Assembly: GCF_003284895.1 (NCBI RefSeq)
Contig: NZ_QMDV01000002.1
Location: 558,001 to 622,000, forward strand
Direction of reading: 5' to 3'
Origin: Pontibacter arcticus
GTDB lineage: Bacteria; Bacteroidota; Bacteroidia; Cytophagales; Hymenobacteraceae
DNA: 64,000 bases
This document shows, in pieces, positions 37,468 through 46,258 of this stretch. The notes below the pieces were generated by a model that saw only the letters and a program-made list of their open reading frames with translations, ran no database searches and had not been told where the DNA came from. Made by a program: the position numbers and the translations under genes. Numbering within the stretch: position 1 is the first letter of the stretch; each line of letters opens with the position of its first letter.

Positions 37468-38187
37468 ATGATCAAAGTCATAAATGCTGCAGAACGGCAC
37501 CAAGCCAACATAGGAGACTGGCTACAATCTTTTAACTTATTTTCTTTTGCCGATTATTATGATCCGAAGAATGTACAGTTTGGCCCGCTACGTATTTTAA
37601 ACGATGATTATGTAGGTCCGCAATCCGGCTTCCCTTCCCATCCGCATTCGGATATGGAGGTTGTGACCATGGTTTTGTCAGGCTCTATTACGCATCACGA
37701 TAGCTTGGGCAATGAAACCGCCGTTACACAAGGCCAGGTTCAGCGCGTTACGGCAGGTACAGGCCTCACGCACTCGCTGCATAACAACACCGACGGCGAA
37801 GCGCATCTGCTCAATCTTTGGTTTATTGCCAACCAAAAAGGTCTAGCTCCCTCATATGAGGTAATGGACATGGATTTTACCTCAGCCGATGGCAAGCTCA
37901 TACCTGTTATCACCGGGCAGAAAGTGCTGGAAGATGTGGCTTTCATGAATTCTAATTCGACTGTATATTATGGCAGCCTGAAAAATGGAAATGAAACAGA
38001 TTTCCAGACGTTTAAAATTCGAAAAACGTTGGTGTATGTATTAACCGGTAATTTATTAGTTAACAATGTTGAGCTGGAAGCCGGAGACCATGTGCGCCTT
38101 GAAAGTATGGATGTGATTTCGTTGCATGGCGCAACAGATGCTACGTTTATATTGGTTGATGTACCTGCTACAGAAGCAAATTACTAA
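37468..38187 (+). CDS. Pirin family bicupin protein
   Basis: A 239-residue protein of the pirin/YhhW type. The metal site is formed by His residues in PSHPHSDMEVVTMVLSG and ITHHDSLG, with Glu in the second half of the first motif. The C-terminal cupin is diverged. Pirins of this size can be quercetin 2,3-dioxygenases or redox-responsive modulators; the sequence does not tell which. It is monocistronic, with its own hairpin downstream. Confidence 0.9.
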   Translation: MIKVINAAERHQANIGDWLQSFNLFSFADYYDPKNVQFGPLRILNDDYVGPQSGFPSHPHSDMEVVTMVLSGSITHHDSLGNETAVTQGQVQRVTAGTGLTHSLHNNTDGEAHLLNLWFIANQKGLAPSYEVMDMDFTSADGKLIPVITGQKVLEDVAFMNSNSTVYYGSLKNGNETDFQTFKIRKTLVYVLTGNLLVNNVELEAGDHVRLESMDVISLHGATDATFILVDVPATEANY

Positions 38188-38211
38188 TGCAGTTTTATAC
38201 TTTAACAACAT

Positions 38212-38249
38212 AAAAAAGGAGCTGAATAATATCTTCAGGCTCCTTTTTT
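38212..38249. terminator. Bidirectional intrinsic terminator
   Basis: GGAGC(TGAA) pairs with (TTCA)GGCTCC around a short loop, with A6 and T7 flanks. It lies between pirin and the M2 peptidase gene. A TATACTTCAGGAAGTATA inverted pair follows directly. Confidence 0.85.
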
Positions 38250-38269
38250 TATACTTCAGGAAGTATACT

Positions 38270-40108
38270 TTACATGGTATACTTTCTGCCTTTGTTTTGT
38301 TGTTTTAAATACTCCATTAGCGGTTCAAAGTAAGCTACCATCGCGCGGGCACTTAAGTCTTCTCCTGTTTTTTCTTTCAGCATTTTGCGCCAGTCAGCGG
38401 ATGCGCCCGGGTACATGATATCACGCAGGAAATTGCCAACTTCTTTATTCCCATAATAATTGGTTGCGTGCGGGTTCTGTTTCAGTATATTTTTAGCAAT
38501 ATGGTCGTGTAATTGAAACAAAATGACATAAGATAAGGCATAATCATAGTATTGTGCCGGGTCATCGTTCACGTGTGTTTTAGTGGCTGCATCGGTAAAC
38601 TGCTCTCCGCGGGTGGCAGATGGCACAATGCCCTGGTATTTTCTAGTCAGATCCCACCAGCGTTTGTTAAGTTCCTGCTCAGATAAGTTGCTCGCATAAA
38701 AATCATGTTCCCACTCGCTCATCGTACCAGCCGCAAAGGGAATAAAAGTAACATAACTCAGCGCTTCTTTTAACAGGCTTTGTACCTGGTCTGTTTTTGC
38801 ATTCGCATTGACCAGGTTTAGCTCTACTAAAAATGGTTTCTGCATGGCAGCAAGCCCCATTAAACTACCAATTCCTTCATGGAAAGCGCGGTTGGCGCCA
38901 CCTCGCAACAGAACAGGCACATCCGGGTTAGTATAGCTGATATAGTAATAAATATGGCCAAGCTCATGGTGCGTTGTTTCGTACCATTCCGCGTTAGGTT
39001 CAACACTCATCAGGCAGCGCACATCGTTCTCTAAGTTCATATGCCAGGCCGAAGCATGGTTATTTTTCTTATAACTAGCGTTAGCCGGAAGTGGGTATAA
39101 GCTTGATTTAGTGTAAAATGTTTCCGGTAATTTCGGGAAGCCAAGGCTTACATAAAAACGCTCGGCCTGCTCGATCATCCACTTATCGCCTTTTGGTTTC
39201 AGGGCACCATCCAGGTCAAGTCCTTTCACCTCTACCATCGAACTCCAGTCCTGGCCCCAGCGGTTTGGCAGCCAGTGCGCCGGCAACTGATCCGGTACTT
39301 GTTTTATGCCGTATTGCTTGGCCAGCTCATAACGTGCGTAGGTATGCAATTCGCGGTAAAGCGGCCGAAGCTCTTCGTTCAGTTTCGTCATAAGCGCCAT
39401 CATTTCTTCGCGGCTCATATCGTAATCAGATGCCTGGTACGAAAAATAATCGCTGTAGCCGAGGCTTTGAACCGTTTTGTTGCGCAAGCCGCGCAGGTTT
39501 AATAAACCACCTCGAAGTTCTTTACCAACTTCTTTGCTTGCATTCCAGGCTGCCAGGCGTTTCTTTTCATTCTTTTCAGTTTTAAGAATTTTGTCTATAT
39601 CGTTGGTCGTAACTGATTTGCCGTTCAGCTTAAAATCGTACCCATACAATTTTTCGGTCTGTTCGGTTTCTGCTTTGATGCGGGCATTTACTACTTCACT
39701 GATCGTTTGCGGGTTATTGGCAGCTGCGTAAAGTATGGCTTCAAACTGCTTTACCTGGATATCGGTTAATTTATCTTTCTGGCCTAAAAATTTTCGGGCT
39801 TTATCAATGTTGGCTATACTCCCTGTAAAAGCTGCAAAAGCTTCGTTTGCACGACGTGTATTGGTTGCATTGGTGGTGTCGCCTTCTACAATTCTTGTAT
39901 TAGATTGCCATTCTGCTTCCGCAGATCGGGTATAAAGTTCCTGGAATTGTTTTGAGTAACTGTCCAGGAAAGCCTGCGCTTCTTCTGATACGGAAGGCGT
40001 CTGAGCTACAGCCGCAGTTGTCGTTTCGGAAGCTGGCGTTGTCGTTTTTTGGCTGGAACAGGAGAAAAGGAGCGCGGCTGTTATACCACTTAAGAGTATT
40101 TTTTTCAT
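38270..40108 (-). CDS. M2-family (ACE-like) dipeptidyl carboxypeptidase lipoprotein
   Basis: A 612-residue zinc peptidase. The lipobox is LLFSC (Cys17). The zinc motif HHELGHIYYYISY and the downstream Glu-bearing ANRAFHEGIGSLMGLAA match the two signature segments of angiotensin-converting-enzyme-like M2 peptidases. The helical fold and length also fit. It probably removes C-terminal dipeptides from peptides in the periplasm. Upstream lies repeat copy B (40182-40258), at a position relative to the start like that of copy A before MATE. Confidence 0.92.
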   Translation of the reverse strand: MKKILLSGITAALLFSCSSQKTTTPASETTTAAVAQTPSVSEEAQAFLDSYSKQFQELYTRSAEAEWQSNTRIVEGDTTNATNTRRANEAFAAFTGSIANIDKARKFLGQKDKLTDIQVKQFEAILYAAANNPQTISEVVNARIKAETEQTEKLYGYDFKLNGKSVTTNDIDKILKTEKNEKKRLAAWNASKEVGKELRGGLLNLRGLRNKTVQSLGYSDYFSYQASDYDMSREEMMALMTKLNEELRPLYRELHTYARYELAKQYGIKQVPDQLPAHWLPNRWGQDWSSMVEVKGLDLDGALKPKGDKWMIEQAERFYVSLGFPKLPETFYTKSSLYPLPANASYKKNNHASAWHMNLENDVRCLMSVEPNAEWYETTHHELGHIYYYISYTNPDVPVLLRGGANRAFHEGIGSLMGLAAMQKPFLVELNLVNANAKTDQVQSLLKEALSYVTFIPFAAGTMSEWEHDFYASNLSEQELNKRWWDLTRKYQGIVPSATRGEQFTDAATKTHVNDDPAQYYDYALSYVILFQLHDHIAKNILKQNPHATNYYGNKEVGNFLRDIMYPGASADWRKMLKEKTGEDLSARAMVAYFEPLMEYLKQQNKGRKYTM

Positions 40109-40449
40109 AGCGTTTTATCGTGATACTGTTAAAATAGATATGAAGCTGTTTAGAGTTTTTAAACAAATAAATTTCTGCAGCCCTTGCTGTGTGTTTTCAC
40201 CAGCAAGCTCCCAGTAGTGAATGTATAGTTGTCGGTGAAAACACCAACAACGGCGGGTTGAGCCCCTGTAATTGAAAACTCTAAAAAGCTTCTATATGGA
40301 TATGAATTCCAAAGTATAAATTAAGCACAACAAGTTATACTTTACTGCTTTGTAAAAAAAAATCTTTGAATCTAGCTCAAACCTATACTTCAAAAGTATA
40401 AATGAAATGTTAGAAAAGTATGGGCTGATCTATACTTACCAAGTATAAC
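40109..40449. other. 341-bp gap: repeat copy B and an AGTATA cluster
   Basis: Besides repeat copy B, the gap holds AAGTATAAA at 40312-40320 and 40394-40402 and a run of alternating TATACTT and AAGTATA words at about 40384-40457 that extends into the rmuC 3' end. No gene is visible. Confidence 0.5.
40182..40258 (-). repeat. Intergenic repeat copy B with GGTG-AAAA-CACC hairpin
   Basis: Aligns with copy A (5720-5793). Hairpin arms are 40228-40237 and 40242-40251 around AAAA, with one C-A mismatch. A second inverted pair, GTGTTTTCACC near 40191 and GGTGAAAACACC near 40234, could form an alternative longer fold. The two mutually exclusive pairings are attenuator-like, but no leader peptide is seen. 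Confidence 0.5.
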
Positions 40450-41787
40450 TTATACTTGGTTTTCACCTTCGATTTTGAGGGATTGAGCTTCCAGCAGCAA
40501 GGTGTCGTCAATTGATTTGCTTGTTTTAGCGCCCAGCTCTTTTAGAATTTCCACCCTCCGGATCAGGTTGCCTTTGCCTTCGGTGAGTTTATTCATGGCA
40601 GCGTTATAGGATGTCTGGCTGTTATCGAGGTGGCGGCCAATGGTTTTAAGGTCATCTACAAAGCCCACAAACTTATCGTATAGCTTGCCGCTTTCTTCGG
40701 CGATGCGTAACACGTTGCGTTTCTGGTCTTCCTGGCGCCAAACACCTGCTATGGTACGCAGTGTAGCCAGTAACGTAGATGTTGTTACCAGCACAATATT
40801 CTTATCAAATGCATCTGTGAACAGATCATGATCGTGTTGCAACGCCAGGTTAAAGGCGGGCTCGATCGGGATGTACATCAGCACAAAATCCGGCGAGTTG
40901 ATACCATTAAGGCGATGGTAGTTTTTTCTGCCAAGGTCTGTAAAATGGGTCCGGATAGAATGGATATGCGAGCGTAAGTATGCTTCCAGTTGCAGATCAT
41001 CTTCGCAACTGCAATAAGCTTCGTACGCTACCAACGACATCTTGGAATCGATCACCAGATGCTTTGTATCCGGCAAGCGTACAATTACATCAGGCCGGTA
41101 AATTTTATTATCATCATTCTGCAACACTTCTTCTCTCTCGTAATGCACGCCTTTGCGCAACCCGGATTTTTCAAGCAAACTTTCCAGCAGGTATTCGCCC
41201 CAGTTCCCTTGCGTTTTGCTTTCGCCTTTCAGGGCTTTGGTCAGGTTAAGGGCATCTTTACTCATTTGCTGGTTAAGCGAAGCTAGTTGCGTAATCTGTT
41301 CTTTCAAACTGACACTTTCCTTCAGCGTTTTTTCATACGTCGAGTCCACTTTGGCTTCAAATTCCTTAATGCGTTCTTTAAGCGGGGCAAGTATAAGTTC
41401 GAGGTTATCGGAAGATGCTTTCTTGAAATGCTCGGCATTTGTCATCAGTACCTGGTTGGAAATACTCTGGAACTGCTGCAGAAATTTTTCGCGAAGTTGC
41501 TCTAACTCCAGGGCCTGTTCGTTTAATTTCCGCTGAAGGTGTTCGTAGTCTGTTTCGGTTTTGGTGAGGGCATTGGTGAGTTCCAAAGTTTCGGTCTGTG
41601 CTTCGCGCAACTGCGATTTAAGTTGCTCGCTTTCATCGCTTTTAAGTTTTGCTTGTCCCTCAAGCACGCCTTGCTTCACGGCAAGCTCGTTTAACGCCTG
41701 CTGCAAAGAAGTTTGCTTGCCTTTCAATGCAAAAAAAGCTACTACCAACCCTACCAGAAAAGCCGAAACTGCAATAAGTATCTCCAT
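40450..41787 (-). CDS. rmuC: DNA recombination protein RmuC
   Basis: A 445-residue protein. An N-terminal membrane helix (ILIAVSAFLVGLVVAFFAL, residues 3-21) is followed by a long coiled coil (about 25-190) and the RmuC nuclease-like domain (KTQGNWGEYLLESLLEKSGLR, RPDVIVRLPDTKHLVIDSKMSL). The core Asp and DSK pattern is that of a PD-(D/E)XK fold. RmuC limits inversion at short inverted repeats in E. coli. The AGTATA inverted pairs in this window would be suitable targets, though no link is shown. Confidence 0.93.
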   Translation of the reverse strand: MEILIAVSAFLVGLVVAFFALKGKQTSLQQALNELAVKQGVLEGQAKLKSDESEQLKSQLREAQTETLELTNALTKTETDYEHLQRKLNEQALELEQLREKFLQQFQSISNQVLMTNAEHFKKASSDNLELILAPLKERIKEFEAKVDSTYEKTLKESVSLKEQITQLASLNQQMSKDALNLTKALKGESKTQGNWGEYLLESLLEKSGLRKGVHYEREEVLQNDDNKIYRPDVIVRLPDTKHLVIDSKMSLVAYEAYCSCEDDLQLEAYLRSHIHSIRTHFTDLGRKNYHRLNGINSPDFVLMYIPIEPAFNLALQHDHDLFTDAFDKNIVLVTTSTLLATLRTIAGVWRQEDQKRNVLRIAEESGKLYDKFVGFVDDLKTIGRHLDNSQTSYNAAMNKLTEGKGNLIRRVEILKELGAKTSKSIDDTLLLEAQSLKIEGENQV

Positions 41788-42013
41788 GTAGTAAAGGTAT
41801 GGTTTTTTAGTATTTTAAGCTAGATGCTAAGTTTATTAGTTTAAAAACCAGCTTGTTTATACTTTTAAATGGAGTGGCTTTATTAAACTTGCTTAATTAA
41901 ATAAGTCTTCTTTCAAGCTAAACAACCTATATGTTCCTGTTTATTTTGCAGCTGTTCTTACTATTAAGTCTTTTATTGCGTAAACGTATTCTAGTTACCA
42001 AAAAAACCAAGCT

Positions 42014-42556
42014 ATGAACAAGAAGATGATGACAGGGGCTGCGATAGCCTTTTTTAGTTTAACGATCCTTTCAGGATATACCAATAATAACAATAAGACT
42101 GTAAAAGACCAAGGTCAAACTACCACAACAGGTACAACAACCGCAGGCGGAACTACATTGGATACAACCAGTGGCACCACCACAATGGGAACAACCACCG
42201 GCACTACAAGCGGAACAACGTCTGGCACTACTACCAGAACAACTTCTGGTACAACAAGTGGAACAACAACCAGAACGACCTCCGGTACAACTACCGGCTC
42301 AACTACGTCCGGGACGACTACAGTGGGTACAACGACAGGCACTACAACGGGTATGACGACCGGAACAACAACTGGCACTACCAGCGGAGTAACGACCGGT
42401 ACGACAACATCAGGAGTAACAACAGGAACGACAACAGCTGGTACTACTTCCGGAACAACCACTTCAGGCGTAACGACCACTGGTTCAACCACGATGGGTA
42501 CCACCACCGGAACTACTACAGGAGGGACTACAGGTACCACTACTGGAAACAGATAA
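42014..42556 (+). CDS. Thr/Gly-rich low-complexity exported protein
   Basis: A 180-residue protein. Residues 1-21 are a lipoprotein-like signal (MNKKMMTGAAIAFFSLTILSG), but the position expected for the lipid-bearing Cys is Tyr22, codon TAT at 42077-42079. The rest, from about residue 36, is a repeat of GTTTGTTSGTT-like units, almost only Thr, Gly, Ser and some Val/Arg. No known fold is visible. It could be a surface or cell-wall spacer, and Thr could be glycosylated. The opposite-strand Val/Pro frame is a mirror of the repeat. Confidence 0.65.
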   Translation: MNKKMMTGAAIAFFSLTILSGYTNNNNKTVKDQGQTTTTGTTTAGGTTLDTTSGTTTMGTTTGTTSGTTSGTTTRTTSGTTSGTTTRTTSGTTTGSTTSGTTTVGTTTGTTTGMTTGTTTGTTSGVTTGTTTSGVTTGTTTAGTTSGTTTSGVTTTGSTTMGTTTGTTTGGTTGTTTGNR

Positions 42557-42565
42557 TTTTATAAC

Positions 42566-42601
42566 AAAAAAGGCCGCTATACTTTATATAGCGGCCTTTT
42601 T
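42566..42601. terminator. Bidirectional intrinsic terminator, 15-bp stem
   Basis: Arms 42567-42581 and 42587-42601 pair around CTTTA, between the convergent Thr/Gly protein and S1/P1-like genes. Confidence 0.92.
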
Positions 42602-42617
42602 GTTTACTTGATTTAGC

Positions 42618-43610
42618 TTATTCTTTTTCCTGTTTCTGAGCTGCGATAACCCGTTTTTCTTCGAACAGTTTATTTTTTCGGAAAGATTTTAACTCACGTT
42701 TCAAGGCCTTCTTTTCTGCTTTGGGCAATTTGCCATCCATCAGTTTGTTCAGGTCTGGCTTTCCGCCATCTACCCAACATGTGAACCAGAAGTTAGAAAC
42801 CATTTGCGCCGATGCTTCCATGCGTTGTGCTACTGTAGGGCCGAGCAATTCTGCATACTTTTTCGCGAAATCATCTGAATAATATTGGCGCGTTCTGCCG
42901 TTACGTTCTACCGTTACAAATTTTGTTTCAGGTGTAAAGCCTTTACTTGCTTCCAGCTCCATGGCCAACACTCCCGGGAAAAGCTTGTGCGAAGCACGCA
43001 CAACGTCCCAAATGGCAAGCTCCGTATCTATTAAGTAAACAGCTTTTTTGTTTTGTAATTTATACCCCTGCGCCTGCATTTCCGGTACTTTAGATTCCCA
43101 AAGGCTGTGCAGCCCTTTCTGGTTGGTCAGTTGCCCGTCGTAGTTAACGGTGGTATGCAACGGTACGTGCGCATCGGCAATATAATGGCCTAAATCGGCT
43201 GCATAAAAAAGAATACTGTCAGGGTTCTGCTGCTTGAAAGCGTTAGTTAAACGTGCTTTCATTTTTACAACATGCCACGGCACAATACCATACTTTTCCA
43301 GGGTGTCTGCGGTATATTTTGCTGCAGCAGCTTCCCAATCCTGGGGCATGGTATGCACAGCATCCTCACCAAACACATCTATATCTATAAAATGGCGGGG
43401 TGCTTCTTTTGGATCTGAGTTACGGCGTTCATCCGGCCGAACAGATTTTTGTACCATGTAATCCTGGTTCTTGTAGAAGAAACCCTGCATCTGTTTAGGT
43501 AAGCCATAGATAGCAAGCTGGTGCACGACCTTGTGCCCGAAAAATCCCCAGCCGTAGGAGAGAGCCGAGCACGCAAAAAGTGCCACGACAACTAACGATA
43601 ATTTTTTCAT
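42618..43610 (-). CDS. S1/P1 nuclease / zinc-dependent phospholipase C-like enzyme, exported
   Basis: About 330 residues from the ATG at 43610; a TTG ten codons upstream is less likely. A signal peptide (MKKLSLVVVALFACSALSYG) would be cut before Trp, whose amino group is a zinc ligand in this fold (mature start WGFFGHK). Other ligands sit in GHKVVH, DLGHYIADAHVPLHTT and HSLWE. The family hydrolyses nucleic acids or phospholipids in the periplasm or outside. The C-terminus is rich in Lys/Glu (KAEKKALKREL). Confidence 0.85.
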   Translation of the reverse strand: MKKLSLVVVALFACSALSYGWGFFGHKVVHQLAIYGLPKQMQGFFYKNQDYMVQKSVRPDERRNSDPKEAPRHFIDIDVFGEDAVHTMPQDWEAAAAKYTADTLEKYGIVPWHVVKMKARLTNAFKQQNPDSILFYAADLGHYIADAHVPLHTTVNYDGQLTNQKGLHSLWESKVPEMQAQGYKLQNKKAVYLIDTELAIWDVVRASHKLFPGVLAMELEASKGFTPETKFVTVERNGRTRQYYSDDFAKKYAELLGPTVAQRMEASAQMVSNFWFTCWVDGGKPDLNKLMDGKLPKAEKKALKRELKSFRKNKLFEEKRVIAAQKQEKE

Positions 43611-43712
43611 GTATGAGAGTGAGCTAAAATTGCCCTGCAAATTTATAGAATAGCAATGCTAAAAACGAATAGAGCCTGTTATTTGTGCGTACAAATTTAA
43701 GTATACTTCTGA

Positions 43713-45089
43713 TTACTTAACTAGGTGCACTTTATACTTTCTGCCCTTAATTTTGCCTTCAGATAATTTTATCAAGACATGCTGACTTACGGCTTCGGGT
43801 ACGGCCACAAAACTGCTTCTGTCCTGAATTTCGATCTTCCCGATCTGGTCTGCTTTTAAACCTGCTTCGGCAATAACAGCGCCTACCACATCGCGCGGGC
43901 TTAACTTATCTTTTCGGCCACCATTAATGTGCAGCGTTACAAATGCATTGGCCTGAACTGTTTTAGATGCAGCTTTCGCCCTAAAAGAAGAAGCAGAAAT
44001 CCATTCATCCATCCGGACCTGTTCCCAGCTATCCAGTTTATTTTCGTCGCGGGAGGTAGCCAAAGTATACACTACGCCGCTTTTGCCCGCTCGTCCGGTG
44101 CGCCCACTGCGGTGCTGGTACGATGCTTCATCATCAGGCAACTCGTAATGGATAATTGTTTTGAGTGCGGCAATATCAAGGCCTCTGGCAGCCAGGTCAG
44201 TTGCAATTAAGATCTGGGTGGTACCGTTCCGGAAAAGCGTCATGGCTTTATCACGGTCGGGCTGCTCCATGCCGCCGTGCAATGCTTTGGCAGATAAACC
44301 TTCTTCCTGAAGCTGCGTGGTTAACTCGTTTGCGGTAACGCGGGTATTGGCAAAAACAACGGTACCGGCATGGTTTATACTTTGCAGCAACCTGGTCACC
44401 ACAGCTGATCTATCTGTATGTTCCACCTTAATCCCGATCATCTTTATCTGGTCCGGGTTTGCAGTTGCGGATGCCTTAACAAAATGGGGGTCTTTCAGCG
44501 AGTTTGCGATCAGGCGCTTTACATTATCTGGCATCGTGGCCGAAAAAAGCACTGTTTGCCTTTGCGTTGGAAGTGCATGGATTACCTGGTCGAGTTCTTC
44601 TTCAAAACCCATTTCCAGTAACTTGTCTGCTTCATCCAAAACAAGGTGAGCCGTGTTGTGCAGGTCCAGTGTCTTTCTGTTTAAGTGGTCCGTCAGGCGG
44701 CCCGGCGTACCAACCAGAATCTGGGGCGGGTGGGCCAGCGAAGCCCGTTCCTGTGAGAAAGCGTGCCCACCATAAAAAGCACTGATCTTCAGGCCTTGTA
44801 TATGCTTGCCATAAAGCTTCAGTTCCTGCCGCACCTGAACAGCCAGTTCGCGGGTGGGCACAATAACAAGGGCCTGTACCTGCTGCAATGCAGGATCTAT
44901 ACTTTGTAACAGTGGCAAACCAAAAGCAGCTGTTTTACCGCTTCCGGTTTCAGCCTGGCCTGCTACATCTTTGTACTGCAAAAGCAGCGGTATGGCACTT
45001 TCCTGGATAGGAGTAGGCGATCTATACTTGAGTTCCTGAAGGCTTTGTAAAAGGGCAGGATGTAAGCGAAGTTCTTTAAAAGAAGGCAT
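43713..45089 (-). CDS. dbpA: DEAD-box RNA helicase DbpA
   Basis: A 458-residue ATP-dependent RNA helicase. It has the Q motif, AETGSGKTAAFGLP, PTRELAVQ, TPGRL, VLDEADKLLEMGF, SATMP, and HRSGRTGRAGKSG. The C-terminal ~75 residues (FVTLHINGGRKDKLSPRDVVGAV and on) form the DbpA RNA-binding domain, which in E. coli binds 23S rRNA helix 92 in 50S assembly. Length fits DbpA. The 246 bp upstream carry several AGTATA words. Confidence 0.93.
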   Translation of the reverse strand: MPSFKELRLHPALLQSLQELKYRSPTPIQESAIPLLLQYKDVAGQAETGSGKTAAFGLPLLQSIDPALQQVQALVIVPTRELAVQVRQELKLYGKHIQGLKISAFYGGHAFSQERASLAHPPQILVGTPGRLTDHLNRKTLDLHNTAHLVLDEADKLLEMGFEEELDQVIHALPTQRQTVLFSATMPDNVKRLIANSLKDPHFVKASATANPDQIKMIGIKVEHTDRSAVVTRLLQSINHAGTVVFANTRVTANELTTQLQEEGLSAKALHGGMEQPDRDKAMTLFRNGTTQILIATDLAARGLDIAALKTIIHYELPDDEASYQHRSGRTGRAGKSGVVYTLATSRDENKLDSWEQVRMDEWISASSFRAKAASKTVQANAFVTLHINGGRKDKLSPRDVVGAVIAEAGLKADQIGKIEIQDRSSFVAVPEAVSQHVLIKLSEGKIKGRKYKVHLVK

Positions 45090-45335
45090 AATTACTGTTT
45101 TCGAAAGTATAAAGATACGCAGTTTTACGTTCGTACACGAAGTATAAATTACACCCTCTGCCAGCTGGCTATTTTAGCCTGCTTTAAGTAGTCAGTATTG
45201 TAAGCACGTTTTTATACTTTCAGTTTCCTACCTTAAAACTTTTTACGCCAAACCGCCTCTGTTACGTTTTCCAAAGTATACTCTTACCATCACCTGCACG
45301 CCGGAATTTAATTCCTGTAAAATGTACTGATCGCT

Positions 45336-45764
45336 TTAAAGTACACGCACTGGTTTTTTGTTTTCGTCGATGGCCACAAACGTAAACTGTCCCGAAACAG
45401 CTTTCATTCGGGATTCGGAATACATTTCTTCTACATAAATATCTACCCGCACGTCTAAGCTTTTATTTCCGATCTTGGAGATGATGCCTACCAGTTCGAT
45501 GATCGTGCCGGCCTGAATGGGCATTTTAAAATCAATACGGTCGGAGGATACGGTAACCATGCGTTTACGGCTGAACCGAGTGGCTGTAATAAAGGCAACT
45601 TCATCCATCAGTTGCATGGCGGTGCCGCCAAACAGGGTATCGTAGTGGTTTGTTGTATTAGGGAAAACTGCTTTAAAGATCCGGGTTTCGGATAGCGCCA
45701 TGCGCTGTTGTAAGTCCGTGAGGGACGTAGCCGTATGGAACTGGTTTTCTTGGTTAGCCTGCAT
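45336..45764 (-). CDS. Acyl-CoA thioesterase, hotdog fold (YciA-like)
   Basis: A 142-residue hotdog thioesterase. FPNTTNHYDTLFGGTAMQLMDEVAFITA carries the catalytic region (Asn/Asp and GG) and RIDFKMPIQAGTIIELVGII the second strand block. It cleaves acyl-CoA to free acid and CoA; chain length is not evident. The unusual feature is its 5' region: a cobalamin riboswitch at 45930-46106 on the same strand, 166 bp ahead, with no gene in between. Confidence 0.9.
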   Translation of the reverse strand: MQANQENQFHTATSLTDLQQRMALSETRIFKAVFPNTTNHYDTLFGGTAMQLMDEVAFITATRFSRKRMVTVSSDRIDFKMPIQAGTIIELVGIISKIGNKSLDVRVDIYVEEMYSESRMKAVSGQFTFVAIDENKKPVRVL

Positions 45765-45929
45765 TTACTTTTGATTAAGTTTCCGATAAATTCTGTTTAA
45801 CAGGAGTTATCGCAGGCAGTAAAACACCAGGAACTGGAAGCAAAGCAAAGCAGGAAAAATAGAAAACCTGCCTTTACCAAAACAACGAAGCCTGATGATA
45901 CTCTAACCCGCGAAAGTATACATCCGTCC

Positions 45930-46106
45930 GTTTAAGGCAAGTCTCCTGGCTTGTAACATGGCAACCGTCCTTCTCATCTTCTCAGACAATGGACCTTCTG
46001 TTGGCTGCAATTTACTGTTACTTACAGTTGCGCGACAGCCCGTGATTTTAACACGGTTCCTTTTTAAAGCTGGTATTACCCGGCTACCTCAAACGCTGCT
46101 GCAAGT
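45930..46106 (-). ncRNA. Cobalamin (B12) riboswitch
   Basis: On the minus strand the conserved blocks come in order: GGTAGCCGGGTAAT, AAAATCACGGGCTGTCGCG (the B12-box region), CAACTGTAA, CAGAAGGTCCATTGTCTGAG, GACGGTTGCC and GCCAGGAGACTTGCC. These match the cobalamin riboswitch core. Downstream is a hairpin GCAGG/CCTGC with T-rich tail near 45850-45875 that could be the expression platform. The only gene downstream on the strand is the acyl-CoA thioesterase. Confidence 0.9.
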
Positions 46107-46197
46107 ATAAGTATAAATGCCCGATGAGCCAAAAGCGATTGCCTTCCGGCAAAGTATAAAGCAGGTAAAACCCGCTTAACTTGTTTGGCCTGCGAAC

Positions 46198-46243
46198 AAA
46201 GAGGGCATAAAAAAAGGCTTACATTTCTGCAAGCCCTCTTTTT
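46198..46243 (-). terminator. Probable terminator after the large outer-membrane receptor
   Basis: AAAGAGGGC (46198-46206) pairs with GCCCTCTTT (46233-46241), or alternatively GGCTT with AAGCC inside. T/A runs flank it. Confidence 0.65.
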
Positions 46244-46258
46244 ACGCAACCTTAAAAA

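Noticed and set aside
42115..42540. 141-residue Val/Pro frame opposite the Thr/Gly repeat gene
   Set aside because: It is the complement of Thr/Gly codon repeats; the plus frame has a signal peptide and a terminator behind it.
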